Source of the DNA: Parvularcula dongshanensis
Lineage (GTDB): Bacteria; Pseudomonadota; Alphaproteobacteria; Caulobacterales; Parvularculaceae
Direction of reading: 5' to 3'
Length of the DNA stretch: 64,000 bases
Assembly: GCF_014199615.1 (NCBI RefSeq)
Contig: NZ_JACHOB010000002.1
Location: forward strand, 124,001 to 188,000
The notes beneath the pieces were generated by a model that saw only the letters and a program-made list of their open reading frames with translations, ran no database searches and was not told where the DNA came from. The position numbers and the translations under genes were made by a program. This document shows, one piece after another, positions 43,717 to 55,017 of the stretch (position 1 is its first letter; each line of letters begins with the position of its first letter).

Positions 43717-44590
43717 GTCTTCGCCCCGCCCCTCGATCTTCTCCGCCAGCGCCCGTCGCGCCAAGCTCGGCCGCGCCGCATCGAGCGTAGCCGGCGCCGA
43801 CTTCCTTCATAGGCGCGCCGCCGAAGAAGTCGTGGACCGACTCGAAACGGTGCTGAAGGACTTTCCGCGCGCCCTCCTCTACGGGCCCGGAGCGCCGGCC
43901 GTCCTCGAGGCGCTGACCCCTGCTGCCGGGGTGGGCGAGGCCGTGGTGGCGGGGGAGTCGGCGCGCCTCCTGCGCGCGCTCGGCGCGCCCGATCCCGTCG
44001 AGGCGGCACCGGAGGCCCTGCCCTTCGAAGACCGAAGCTTCGACCTCGTCGCCTCCGTCTTCTCGCTCCACGCCGCGGACGACCTGCCGCGCGCGCTGCT
44101 GGAGGCGCGGCGGGTCCTGAAGCCCGACGGTCTCCTCGTCGCGCTCTTCCCCGGAGAGAGGACGCTGCACGAGCTGCGGGGGGTTCTGCAGGCCGCCGAA
44201 GCCGGGGTGACGGGCCGGGTCGCCCCGCGCGTCTCGCCGATGGTCGCGGTCAGGGACGGCGGGGGTCTGCTTCAGCGCACCGGTTTCGCCCTGCCGGTCG
44301 CGGATACCGTCAACGTGCCGGTGCGATACGGCGATCCGCTCAGGCTCCTCGCGGACCTCCGCGCCATGGGAGAGACGAGCACGCTCGCTGCGGGACCGAA
44401 GGGCGCCCTGCGCCGCGACGTGCTGGCAGCAGCGATGACGGCCTATGCGGGGCTCGCGGACGAGGACGGCGTGCCGGCCAGTTTCGACCTCGTCGCGCTG
44501 ACGGGTTGGGCGCCGCACGAAAGCCAGCCCAAGCCGCTGAAGCCCGGCAGCGCGAGGGCCTCGCTGGCCGAGGCCGTAAAGGGGCACTGA
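43715..44590 (+). CDS. Class I methyltransferase, NDUFAF5/BioC-like
   Basis: A 291-residue protein whose N-terminus (PSIFSASARRAKLGRAAS, then FLHRRAAEEVVDRLETVLKD) fits the family of methyltransferase-like proteins usually adjacent to ComF and supports the ATG at 43715. It has the later motifs FEDRSFDLVASVFSLHAADD and ALLEARRVLKPDGLLVALFPG. Motif I is degenerate (LLYGPGAPAVLEAL in place of LDLGCGTG), so SAM binding may be altered or lost. Relatives hydroxylate or methylate partner proteins of respiratory complex I, or act on biotin precursors; the role here is not certain. Confidence 0.88.
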   Translation: MSSPRPSIFSASARRAKLGRAASSVAGADFLHRRAAEEVVDRLETVLKDFPRALLYGPGAPAVLEALTPAAGVGEAVVAGESARLLRALGAPDPVEAAPEALPFEDRSFDLVASVFSLHAADDLPRALLEARRVLKPDGLLVALFPGERTLHELRGVLQAAEAGVTGRVAPRVSPMVAVRDGGGLLQRTGFALPVADTVNVPVRYGDPLRLLADLRAMGETSTLAAGPKGALRRDVLAAAMTAYAGLADEDGVPASFDLVALTGWAPHESQPKPLKPGSARASLAEAVKGH

Positions 44591-45004
44591 TCAGCCGGTC
44601 AGAAGGTCCCGCACGGCGGCCGCGATCGGCTTGTCGGCGGGCGGCGTGTCGTGGCCGAGGAGCTTGCCGGGCAGGGTCCAGGACAGCGTCTGACCTTCGC
44701 GCGGGGCGGGGAAGCCCCGCCATTTCCGGCAGGCATAGGCCAGGAGGACGAGCGAGCGCCCCCCGCTCGTGTCCGTGCCGAAGGCGAGCGGGGCGAGGCA
44801 GCTCTCCTCGGTCGCGATGCCGAGCTCCTCTTCGAGTTCTCGGATAAGCGCCGATTCGGGCGCCTCCCCGGGCTCGACCTTGCCGCCGGGAAACTCCCAG
44901 GCCCCCGCATAGGGCTTGCCGTCGGGAATCCGCGTCAGGAGCACGCGGCCATCGGCGTCGATCAGCGCGGCGCAGACGACGAGGAGCGGCGGGATCGGCG
45001 TCAC
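44591..45004 (-). CDS. mutT: Nudix hydrolase, 8-oxo-dGTP diphosphatase type
   Basis: A 137-residue Nudix protein starting at GTG 45004 (GTGA overlap with the PPIase stop). The Nudix box GGKVEPGEAPESALIRELEE is complete, preceded by RIPDGKPYAGAWEFPGG, which is typical of MutT. It removes oxidised dGTP from the nucleotide pool. Its stop codon abuts the stop of the convergent methyltransferase gene with no spacer. In many relatives argJ lies between the PPIase gene and mutT; it is absent here. Confidence 0.93.
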   Translation of the reverse strand: MTPIPPLLVVCAALIDADGRVLLTRIPDGKPYAGAWEFPGGKVEPGEAPESALIRELEEELGIATEESCLAPLAFGTDTSGGRSLVLLAYACRKWRGFPAPREGQTLSWTLPGKLLGHDTPPADKPIAAAVRDLLTG

Positions 45005-45954
45005 TGGCCCGCCCGGGCCTCTCGCACCTCGTCCCCCGCCACGCGCGTGATCTGCGCCTTGAGGCGCGCGGTCTCGGCGGCGCGGCGCATCGCCTGCTCG
45101 CGCAGGCGGGCGGCGATCTCGGGCGCGCGCTCCTCGAAGGGCGGAATGCGGACGGCGTTGCGGGCGTCTATGCGGACCAGGTGCCAGCCGCCCTCGCCCT
45201 CGATCGGGTCCGAGACGGCACCGATCGGCAGGGACTGGGCGGCGTCGCGGACCGCGCCCGGCAGATCGGCGAGCGGAACCATGCCGAAGCTGCCGCCCTC
45301 GCCGCGCGTGTCCATGTCGAGGGATTGGCGCTGGGCGAGTTCGGAGAAGCTCGCCCCCCGCTCGATCCGGGCGCGAAGGTCCGCGGCCTCCTCCTCGCTG
45401 GAGACGAGGATGTGCGCGGCGGCGACGCGCTGCTCGCCGTCCAGCGCCGCGACCTCGGCGTCGTAGGCCGCGCGGACCTTCTCGTCGGAAGCCGCTTCCT
45501 GCACGGCGAGGTCGAGATAGGCCTCGGCAAGCACCCGGCGCCGCGCGAGCGCCAGGGCCGCGCGGACCTCGAGCGCCTGGTCGAGGCCGTCGGCCTCGGC
45601 CGCCATGGCGAGGGTGAGTTGTTCGGCCGCATCCTCGACGTAGCCTTCGCGCAAGAGCGCGGTCGGGCTCGCGTCGCGCCCCTCGGGCCCGGCCTGCGCG
45701 CGCGCGTCGGAAAGGCGAATCGGCACGGCGCCGACGGCGACGAGAACGGGGTCCTCCGGCGTCGCTTCGCTCAGGGCGGGCGCAGGCCCGCGAAGCGGAA
45801 GGACGTTCCCGCCCGTCGCGCCGTAGGCGAGCGCCCCCGCGACGACGAGGGCGAGGAGGCCGGCGCCCAAGACGCGGCCCTCCGCGCGAAGCGGCAGGCG
45901 GCCCAAGAAGGCTATCCCACCGGCGCTCTGTGTTCTCGGATGCTGCTCGGTCAT
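45001..45954 (-). CDS. Membrane-anchored parvulin peptidyl-prolyl isomerase
   Basis: 317 residues from ATG 45954; a GTG lies one codon upstream. One membrane helix (RVLGAGLLALVVAGALAYGA) anchors it, and the rest is periplasmic. A helical SurA/PrsA-like region is followed by a PpiC domain: VAAAHILVSSEEEAADLRAR, GASFSELAQRQSLDMDTRGE, SFGMVPLADLPG and GWHLVRIDARNAV. It assists folding of exported proteins. It is divergent from secA, a conserved arrangement that fits a role in folding translocated substrates. Confidence 0.92.
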   Translation of the reverse strand: MTEQHPRTQSAGGIAFLGRLPLRAEGRVLGAGLLALVVAGALAYGATGGNVLPLRGPAPALSEATPEDPVLVAVGAVPIRLSDARAQAGPEGRDASPTALLREGYVEDAAEQLTLAMAAEADGLDQALEVRAALALARRRVLAEAYLDLAVQEAASDEKVRAAYDAEVAALDGEQRVAAAHILVSSEEEAADLRARIERGASFSELAQRQSLDMDTRGEGGSFGMVPLADLPGAVRDAAQSLPIGAVSDPIEGEGGWHLVRIDARNAVRIPPFEERAPEIAARLREQAMRRAAETARLKAQITRVAGDEVREARAGQ

Positions 45955-46026
45955 CACCGCCTCAACCCGAAGGCCTCCCTAGCTCACGGCCCCCCGGCCC
46001 CCAAGCGTTTCTGACTCGGCTGTCGT

Positions 46027-46055
46027 TTGACAGTCCCCCGGCCCTTTCCTATCTG
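46027..46055 (+). promoter_or_regulatory. Promoter of secA
   Basis: TTGACA (46027-46032), a 17-nt spacer and TATCTG (46050-46055). The -35 box is perfect and the -10 is fair. It would give a leader of about 140 nt before the secA ATG. That leader is G/C-rich and contains inverted segments, so leader-based control is possible but not shown. Confidence 0.6.
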
Positions 46056-46200
46056 ACCGCCACCTCGGATTCCCCTCTCGGGAAACGGGGGTGACGCTGC
46101 GCCTGCCCGCAGCTTGGCCGGGCCCGGCAGAGGCTTCGGCCGGGGGCTTGCAAGGGGCGCGCCTCCCCCGCCCCCGGACAGCCTCGAAGGCATTCACATA

Positions 46201-49188
<2,988 letters not shown>

Positions 49189-49195
49189 GGTTCTT

Positions 49196-49220
49196 AGGGC
49201 GGTCCTTCCAAGACCGTCCT
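49196..49220 (+). terminator. Hairpin between convergent secA and channel genes
   Basis: A 9-bp stem with one G-U pair (49196-49204 with 49212-49220) and a 7-nt loop lies 7 nt after the secA stop, with its 3' arm entering the stop codon of the opposite gene. No T-run is present on either side, so its effect as a terminator is uncertain. Confidence 0.45.
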
Positions 49221-50322
49221 ACCGCCGCTCGGGAATCCACCTGTCGGCGTGCTGCCACCAAGCTTGGCTCGTCGTCCGCTCGATGACGTAGCGCTCCAGC
49301 GGCTCGGCCAGGGCCGACCCCTCCGGCAGCGCCATGGTGACGAAGATCGGGTCGGCGAGCGTTCGGGTGACGCGGACGTTCAGGCTCTCCTTCTCCTTCG
49401 CCGAGAGGAGCGCGGGCGCGGCGTGGGCGAAGAGGTCGATCTCTCCGTCCGCGACGGCGTTCAGGCCCTCGCTCAAGTTCGCGTAGCCCTTCGGCTCGAC
49501 GCCGCTGCTGCGCAGGTAGGCAGCGCTGGTCGACCCCTCCACGATGCCGACGCTCTTGTCGCCAATATAGGCCGCGACGTCGTCGGGCGGGCCTGAGCTC
49601 GTTCCCGCGGCCGAGACGACGGCGGCCGTCAGCGACGCGCTGACCGCGAGGCCGATCAGCATCCACAGCATGGCGACGGCCCGGCCGGGCAGCGTCGCGG
49701 GCGCCTTGTCGCCATAGCCGATGGTGGTGAGCGTCACGCCCGCCCACCAGAAGCCGTCGCCGAGGCCCCTGACCGGAGAGCGCGCGAACTGCTCCTCGTT
49801 GCCGCGCCGCTCGAGGAGCCAGATGAGCGCGCCGACGACGAGGAGGAGCGCCGAGAGGTAGAGGATGATGCGAAGGAACTGCCAGGAGAAGAGGCTCGTC
49901 GCCGTCTTCACGACGCCCGACGAGCGGCGCTCCGCGATGCCGAGGGTCGCGGTGTAGAAGGGAAAGACGAGGTCGGCCTTTGCCGCCTGCTCCTCGCTCG
50001 CATAGACCGGCAGCGCGACGTCGACACGGCCGGACGAGACGGCGTCGGCGATCTCGCCCTCCGAAAGCTCCACGAAGGCGTAGTCCGCGTCCATCTTCTC
50101 CGCGCCCGTGCGCCAGAGGTTGACCGCGAGCCCCTGCCAGCTGCCGCTCTCGTCCTTGGACGCGAAGGGGGGCCGCTCTACGATGCCGACGCGCAAGGGC
50201 GCGTCGCTCCGCACGACCGGCCCTGCGGCAGGCACGAGGCTCTGCGCCGCGGCGGGCACGAGGACGGACAGGGCGACGCCGAGCGCCGCCGCGAGGGCGA
50301 AGAGGAAGGATCTGCGCGGCAT
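49219..50322 (-). CDS. Bacterial glutamate-receptor-like potassium channel (GluR0 type)
   Basis: A 367-residue protein that combines a split periplasmic binding domain with a K+ channel pore. A signal peptide (to about residue 27) is followed by lobe S1 (LRVGIVERPPFASKDESGSW ... VDVALPVYASEEQ), one membrane helix (151-170), a pore helix with the potassium filter TTIGYGDKAP (199-208), a second helix, and lobe S2 (DKSVGIVEGSTSAAYLRSSG). This is the GluR0 architecture, a ligand-gated K+ channel of four subunits. At the position of the usual amino-acid-binding Arg the sequence reads SEEQ, so the ligand may not be an amino acid. Confidence 0.85.
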   Translation of the reverse strand: MPRRSFLFALAAALGVALSVLVPAAAQSLVPAAGPVVRSDAPLRVGIVERPPFASKDESGSWQGLAVNLWRTGAEKMDADYAFVELSEGEIADAVSSGRVDVALPVYASEEQAAKADLVFPFYTATLGIAERRSSGVVKTATSLFSWQFLRIILYLSALLLVVGALIWLLERRGNEEQFARSPVRGLGDGFWWAGVTLTTIGYGDKAPATLPGRAVAMLWMLIGLAVSASLTAAVVSAAGTSSGPPDDVAAYIGDKSVGIVEGSTSAAYLRSSGVEPKGYANLSEGLNAVADGEIDLFAHAAPALLSAKEKESLNVRVTRTLADPIFVTMALPEGSALAEPLERYVIERTTSQAWWQHADRWIPERR

Positions 50323-50384
50323 GGGCAGGTAATGGGCGCAGCCGCCGCCTGGTTCCTATCGCGGCTGCGACTGAGAGCCTGCCC

Positions 50385-52199
50385 CTACCCCGCGATCACC
50401 GGCAGGAAGTGCTCGGCGTACTCCTCCGCCTTGCGCATGCCGACGCCGTAGACGGACAGAAGCTCCTCCTTGGTCGTGGGCTGGCGCACGGCCATGTCGA
50501 TGAGGGTGCGGTCCGAGAAGACGGTGAAGGCCGGGGCGCCGCGGGCCTTGGCGAGCTCGAGGCGCTTGTCCTTGAGGCGCTGGAGGAGCTCGCGGTTGAC
50601 GTCGTCGGGCATCTGGGCGGCGGTGCGCTGCGCCCGCGCGGTCTTCTTCGTCGGGCGATCCTTCTTGAGGGCGACTTCGCGCTCGCCGCGCACGACCTCC
50701 TTGCCCGCCGGGGTCAGGACGACGGAGGAGTACTCGCCCGCGACGTCGATGAGCCCTTGCGCGAAGAGCTGCCGGACGACGCCGCGCCACTGGGCGCCCG
50801 TTCGCTTCGCCCCGCGTCCGAAGACGGCGAGGTCGTCGTGGCGGGCTTTGAGGACCTTCTCGGTCTCCTCGCCCCGCACGATGTCGATCAGGTGGTTCTG
50901 CCCGTAGACTTCGCCCGTCTGCGCGGCGGCGGTGAGGATGAGGTCCGCCGCCTCCGTCCCGTCCACGGCCTCCGGCGGCTCGCGGCAGACGTCGCAGTTC
51001 CCGCAAGGCTCGGAGTGCCGCTCGCCGAAATAGGCGAGGAGCACGTTCCGCCGGCACTCATGCGCGTCGCAATAGGCGATGAGGGCGTCGAGCTTTCGCC
51101 GCTCGGCCCGCTTGACCGCTTCGGGCGCGCCCGACTCGTCGATCATCTTGCGGCGGAACTTGAGGTCGCCATAGCCGAAGAGGAGGATCGCCTCCGCGGG
51201 CTGTCCGTCCCGCCCCGCCCGGCCGATCTCCTGATAGTAGGCCTCGGGGCTCGAGGGCAGGTCGCGGTGGATGACGTAGCGGATGTCCGGCTTGTCGATC
51301 CCCATGCCGAAGGCGATCGTCGCGCAGACGACGAGGTCCGCTTCCGAGATGAAGCGGTCGAGGATCTGCCCCCGGTCCTCGTCCGACAGCCCCGCGTGAT
51401 AGGCGACGGCGTTGTGCCCCGCCTCCTGCAGCTTCTCAGCGACGGCCTCCGTCCCCTTGCGCGAGAGGCAGTAGACGATCCCCTGGGCGCCGCGCCGCTC
51501 GCCGACGAGTTCCACCACGCGGGCGTCCGCGCGGGACTTCTCCTCGACGGTGACGGCGATGTTCGGCCGGTCGAAGCCGCCGATGAAGACCTGGACGTCG
51601 CCGTGGAAGATGCGGTCGACCATGTCCGACCGGGTCTGGTCGTCCGCCGTCGCCGTGAACGCCGCGACCGGCACGCCGGGATGGATCTTCTTGAGCTCGC
51701 CGAGCGCCATGTATTCGGGCCGGAAGTCATGGCCCCACTGGCTGATGCAGTGCGCCTCGTCGATCACGAACATCGAGACGGGCGCCTTGGCGAGCGCGTC
51801 CTGCATCCTCTGCGTCGCGAGGCGCTCGGGGCTCATGTAAAGGAGCTTCACCCGGCCCTCGAGCGCGCCCTTCCAGTCGGCGACGCTCTCTGTCCGGTCT
51901 CTGCCGGAGTGAATCATGCCGGCCTCGATCCCGAAGGACCGCAGGAGCGCGACCTGGTTCTCCATCAGCGCGATGAGCGGGCTGACGACGACCGCGAAGC
52001 CTTCCGACATGACCGCCGGAAGCTGGAAGCAGAGCGACTTGCCCGCGCCCGTCGGCATGACGGCGAGGACGTCGCGCCCTTCGAGGAGGCAGTCGACGAT
52101 GGCCTCCTGGCCGGGACGGAAGGCACCGAAGCCGAAGGCGGCTTCGAGCGCGGCGAGCTTTCCGGTCTGCGCCGTCTCAGCCATCGCCGCCTGCCCCAT
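50385..52199 (-). CDS. recQ: ATP-dependent DNA helicase RecQ
   Basis: A 604-residue helicase starting at ATG 52199. Motif 0 is [20 protein letters not shown], motif I is [17 protein letters not shown], motif II is [19 protein letters not shown] and motif VI is [10 protein letters not shown]. The zinc-binding Cys set ([16 protein letters not shown], then [11 protein letters not shown]) and a winged helix follow. One HRDC domain ([20 protein letters not shown]) ends the protein. It unwinds DNA 3'-5' in recombination and fork repair. The length matches the standard RecQ-RQC-HRDC form. Confidence 0.97.
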   Translation of the reverse strand: MGQAAMAETAQTGKLAALEAAFGFGAFRPGQEAIVDCLLEGRDVLAVMPTGAGKSLCFQLPAVMSEGFAVVVSPLIALMENQVALLRSFGIEAGMIHSGRDRTESVADWKGALEGRVKLLYMSPERLATQRMQDALAKAPVSMFVIDEAHCISQWGHDFRPEYMALGELKKIHPGVPVAAFTATADDQTRSDMVDRIFHGDVQVFIGGFDRPNIAVTVEEKSRADARVVELVGERRGAQGIVYCLSRKGTEAVAEKLQEAGHNAVAYHAGLSDEDRGQILDRFISEADLVVCATIAFGMGIDKPDIRYVIHRDLPSSPEAYYQEIGRAGRDGQPAEAILLFGYGDLKFRRKMIDESGAPEAVKRAERRKLDALIAYCDAHECRRNVLLAYFGERHSEPCGNCDVCREPPEAVDGTEAADLILTAAAQTGEVYGQNHLIDIVRGEETEKVLKARHDDLAVFGRGAKRTGAQWRGVVRQLFAQGLIDVAGEYSSVVLTPAGKEVVRGEREVALKKDRPTKKTARAQRTAAQMPDDVNRELLQRLKDKRLELAKARGAPAFTVFSDRTLIDMAVRQPTTKEELLSVYGVGMRKAEEYAEHFLPVIAG

Positions 52200-52323
52200 C
52201 CTCTGCTCCTTCTGCCCGGAGGGCGGGTGAATCAGACCGGCGCGCCCGCCGCAAGTGTGAAGGGCGTTAGGGTCTTACGGACCTGATCGCTACATCGTCT
52301 GAGCCGCCTAGGAGGATTCGCGA

Positions 52324-53304
52324 ATGGCCCCCATCACGATCGACCCGGCGCTCTTCACCGAGGACGCGATCGCGCCGGAGACCCGCGCGACGAACGAGCG
52401 GGTCGAGGCGATCCTGAAGGAGCAGCCCACCATCATCGAGCTCGGCCCCGAGACGGTGCGGGCGACGCGCGGCGACGGTCAGGGTCTCCTCGGCAAGCAG
52501 CCCGCCCACGAGATGGCGCGGTGGGAGACGGCGAGCGCGCTCGGCCTCGACGTGCCGGTCAGGGTCTTCCGTCCCGACGGCGCGCTTCGCGGCGTCTACC
52601 TGCACATTCACGGCGGCGGGCACGTCATCGGCACCGCCGACAGCCAGGACCAGGGTCTCGCCATGATGGCGCAGGGGCTTCGGATCGGCGTCGTCTCGGT
52701 CGAGTACCGCCTCGCGCCCGAGAACCGCTGGCCCGCCCCCGCCGACGACTGCGAGGCGGCGGCGCTGTGGCTGGCGCAGGGCGCCGCGGCGGACCTGTTC
52801 GGGACGGACAGGCTGCTCATCGGCGGAGAGAGCGCGGGCGCGCATCTGTCGGCGGTGACCCTGCTGCGGCTGAAGCACCGGCACGGCCTTACGCCCTTCT
52901 CGGGCGCGAACCTCGTCTACGGCGTCTACGACATGGCGCTGACCCCGTCCGCCAAGCGTTGGGGCGACCGGAACCTAATCATCTCGGGGCCGATCATGGC
53001 GTGGTTCGGCGAGCAGCTGCTGCCGGCCGCGCAGTTCTCTCAAATGGATAAGCGCGACCCCGACCTCTCGCCCCTCTACGCCGACGTCTCGGGTCTCTGC
53101 CCCGCCCTCTTCACCTGCGGCACGCTCGACCCGCTGATCGACGACACGCTGTTCATGGCGTCCCGTTGGACGACGGCGGGGAACGAGGCCGAACTCGCGA
53201 TCTATCCGGGCGGGATCCACGCCTTCAACGCGCTGCCGGACCTGCCGATCGCGACGGCGGCGAACCTGAAGATGGCGCAGTGGCTCGCAGAGAAGCTGGA
53301 ATGA
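52324..53304 (+). CDS. Alpha/beta hydrolase, hormone-sensitive-lipase family
   Basis: A 326-residue esterase without a signal peptide. The oxyanion motif is LHIHGGGHVIGTADSQ, the nucleophile is in LLIGGESAGAHLSAVTLL, the Asp is in CGTLDPLIDDTLFM and the His in YPGGIHAFNALPDL. HSL-family enzymes hydrolyse short acyl esters; the natural substrate is unknown. Its stop overlaps the start of the small PopZ-motif gene as ATGA. Confidence 0.92.
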   Translation: MAPITIDPALFTEDAIAPETRATNERVEAILKEQPTIIELGPETVRATRGDGQGLLGKQPAHEMARWETASALGLDVPVRVFRPDGALRGVYLHIHGGGHVIGTADSQDQGLAMMAQGLRIGVVSVEYRLAPENRWPAPADDCEAAALWLAQGAAADLFGTDRLLIGGESAGAHLSAVTLLRLKHRHGLTPFSGANLVYGVYDMALTPSAKRWGDRNLIISGPIMAWFGEQLLPAAQFSQMDKRDPDLSPLYADVSGLCPALFTCGTLDPLIDDTLFMASRWTTAGNEAELAIYPGGIHAFNALPDLPIATAANLKMAQWLAEKLE

Positions 53305-53468
53305 ACGAGGCGGACCAGTCCGCGCCGAAGAAGCGCTCGCCGGGAGACGGGCGCACCCTCGAGGAGCCCCCCATCGAAGAGATCCTGCGGACCATCCGGC
53401 GGATCCTCGCCGAGGAGGACAAAGCCGACCTCGACAGGCTGCCCGAGGGGCCGGTCTGGACGCCCTGA
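53301..53468 (+). CDS. Microprotein with PopZ-type N-terminal motif (DUF2497-like)
   Basis: A 55-residue protein from ATG 53301, translationally coupled to the esterase gene. A Lys/Ser-rich start is followed by EEPPIEEILRTIRRILAEED, which closely matches the N-terminal helix of PopZ-family proteins (EPTMEEILASIRRIISED). PopZ uses that helix to bind its partners at the cell pole. The proline-rich linker and the C-terminal oligomerising helices of PopZ are absent; the protein ends 17 residues later. It could bind PopZ partners without forming a polar matrix. The real popZ is not in the window. Confidence 0.75.
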   Translation: MNEADQSAPKKRSPGDGRTLEEPPIEEILRTIRRILAEEDKADLDRLPEGPVWTP

Positions 53469-53532
53469 GCACCTCCTGCGTTGAAACCGCCGCCCGCATC
53501 TGCGATGCCGCGGGACCGCGAAGAGAGGTTTC

Positions 53533-55017
53533 ATGTCGGACTGGACGACCGTCAAAACGCCGGACGAGGCCGTCGAAGCGCTGATCACGCGCTACGAGGC
53601 GAGCGCCGGACGGCTGCGCCGCGCCTTCGAGGCTTTCGTCCGGGACGGCACCCAGCCGGCCCCCGCCCCGTTCGACTTCGCCTACCCCGCGCTTCGCATG
53701 GAGTACGCGCCCGGCACCGCCGTGCCGCCGCTTTCCTCGGCCTTCGGCAAGTTCGAATCGCCCGGCACCTATCAGACCAACATCGCCCGGCCCGCCTTGT
53801 TCAGGGACTATTTGTGCGAGCAGATCGGCATGCTGATGGGCCGGTACGAAGTCGAAGTGTCCGTCGGCCCGTCCCGGGAAGACATTCCCTACCCTTACGT
53901 CCTCGAATCGGCGAGCGGGGTCGACGTCGAGGCCGTGCCGCCCTCCGAGCTCGCGCGGATCTTCCCGACGCCGGACCTCGCCTCCATCGACGACGGGATC
54001 GCCAATGGGGACTGGGCGACGACCTCGCTCCTCGCCGTGGACGAGCCGCAGCCCAAGCCGCTGGCGCTCTTTCCCGCGCTGCGCACGGACTACTCGCTGC
54101 AGCGCCTGCGCCACTATACGGGGACCGAGCCCGAAGACTTCCAGCAGTTCATTCTGTTCACGAACTATCACCGATACATGGACGAGTTCGTGGAGCTGGC
54201 GGTCGAGCGGCTTCAGTCGAAGAACGGCGTCGGCGCGGACTACAAGGAGCTCGTCGCGCCGGGCGGCACGCGGGTCTCGGCGGACACCAAGGATGCGGTC
54301 CGCAAGGTCCAGTCGAGCCCGTGGCGGCGCCACCAGATGCCGGCCTACCACCTGACGGCGCCGGGCGGTCAGGGGATCACCCTCGTCAACATCGGCGTCG
54401 GGCCGTCCAACGCGAAGACGATCACGGACCACCTCGCCGTCCTCCGCCCGCAGTGCTGGATCATGATCGGCCATTGCGGTGGGCTCAGGCACTCCCAAAG
54501 GCTCGGCGACTACGTGCTCGCCCACGCCTACCTGCGGCGCGACCACGTCCTCGACCGCGACCTGCCGCCGGACATCCCGATCCCGGCCATCGCAGAGGTC
54601 CAGCTCGCGCTGACCGCGGCGGCGGGCACGGTCACGGGCGACGGGCCGAAGGCGCTCAAGCACCGCCTACGGACGGGCACGGTCGTCACGCATGACGACC
54701 GGAACTGGGAGCTGCGCTTCGAACGCGAGGCCAGGACGCTCGGCCACGCCCGGGCCATCGCCATCGACATGGAGAGCGCGACGGTGGCCGCGAACGGCTA
54801 CCGCTTCCGCGTACCTTACGGCACGCTCCTCTGCGTCTCGGACAAGCCGCTGCACGGCGAGATCAAGCTGCCCGGGGCCGCGAACCGCTTCTACGAGCGG
54901 GCCATCGGCGAGCACATGAAGATCGGCATCGAGGCGCTCGAGATGCTTCGCCGCGACGGGGCCTCCGCGCTTCACAGCCGCAAGCTGCGCAGCTTCGACG
55001 AGCCGCCCTTCCGGTGA
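53533..55017 (+). CDS. amn: AMP nucleosidase
   Basis: A 494-residue enzyme of the Amn type. The N-terminal domain (EALITRYEASAGRLRRAFEA, YPALRMEYAPGTAVPPLSSA) is followed by a phosphorylase-like catalytic domain with GITLVNIGVGPSNAKTITDH, MIGHCGGLRHSQRLGDYVLA, IAIDMESATVAANGYRF (the catalytic Glu region) and CVSDKPLHGEIKLPG. It splits AMP into adenine and ribose 5-phosphate. Length and motifs match E. coli Amn. Confidence 0.96.
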   Translation: MSDWTTVKTPDEAVEALITRYEASAGRLRRAFEAFVRDGTQPAPAPFDFAYPALRMEYAPGTAVPPLSSAFGKFESPGTYQTNIARPALFRDYLCEQIGMLMGRYEVEVSVGPSREDIPYPYVLESASGVDVEAVPPSELARIFPTPDLASIDDGIANGDWATTSLLAVDEPQPKPLALFPALRTDYSLQRLRHYTGTEPEDFQQFILFTNYHRYMDEFVELAVERLQSKNGVGADYKELVAPGGTRVSADTKDAVRKVQSSPWRRHQMPAYHLTAPGGQGITLVNIGVGPSNAKTITDHLAVLRPQCWIMIGHCGGLRHSQRLGDYVLAHAYLRRDHVLDRDLPPDIPIPAIAEVQLALTAAAGTVTGDGPKALKHRLRTGTVVTHDDRNWELRFEREARTLGHARAIAIDMESATVAANGYRFRVPYGTLLCVSDKPLHGEIKLPGAANRFYERAIGEHMKIGIEALEMLRRDGASALHSRKLRSFDEPPFR

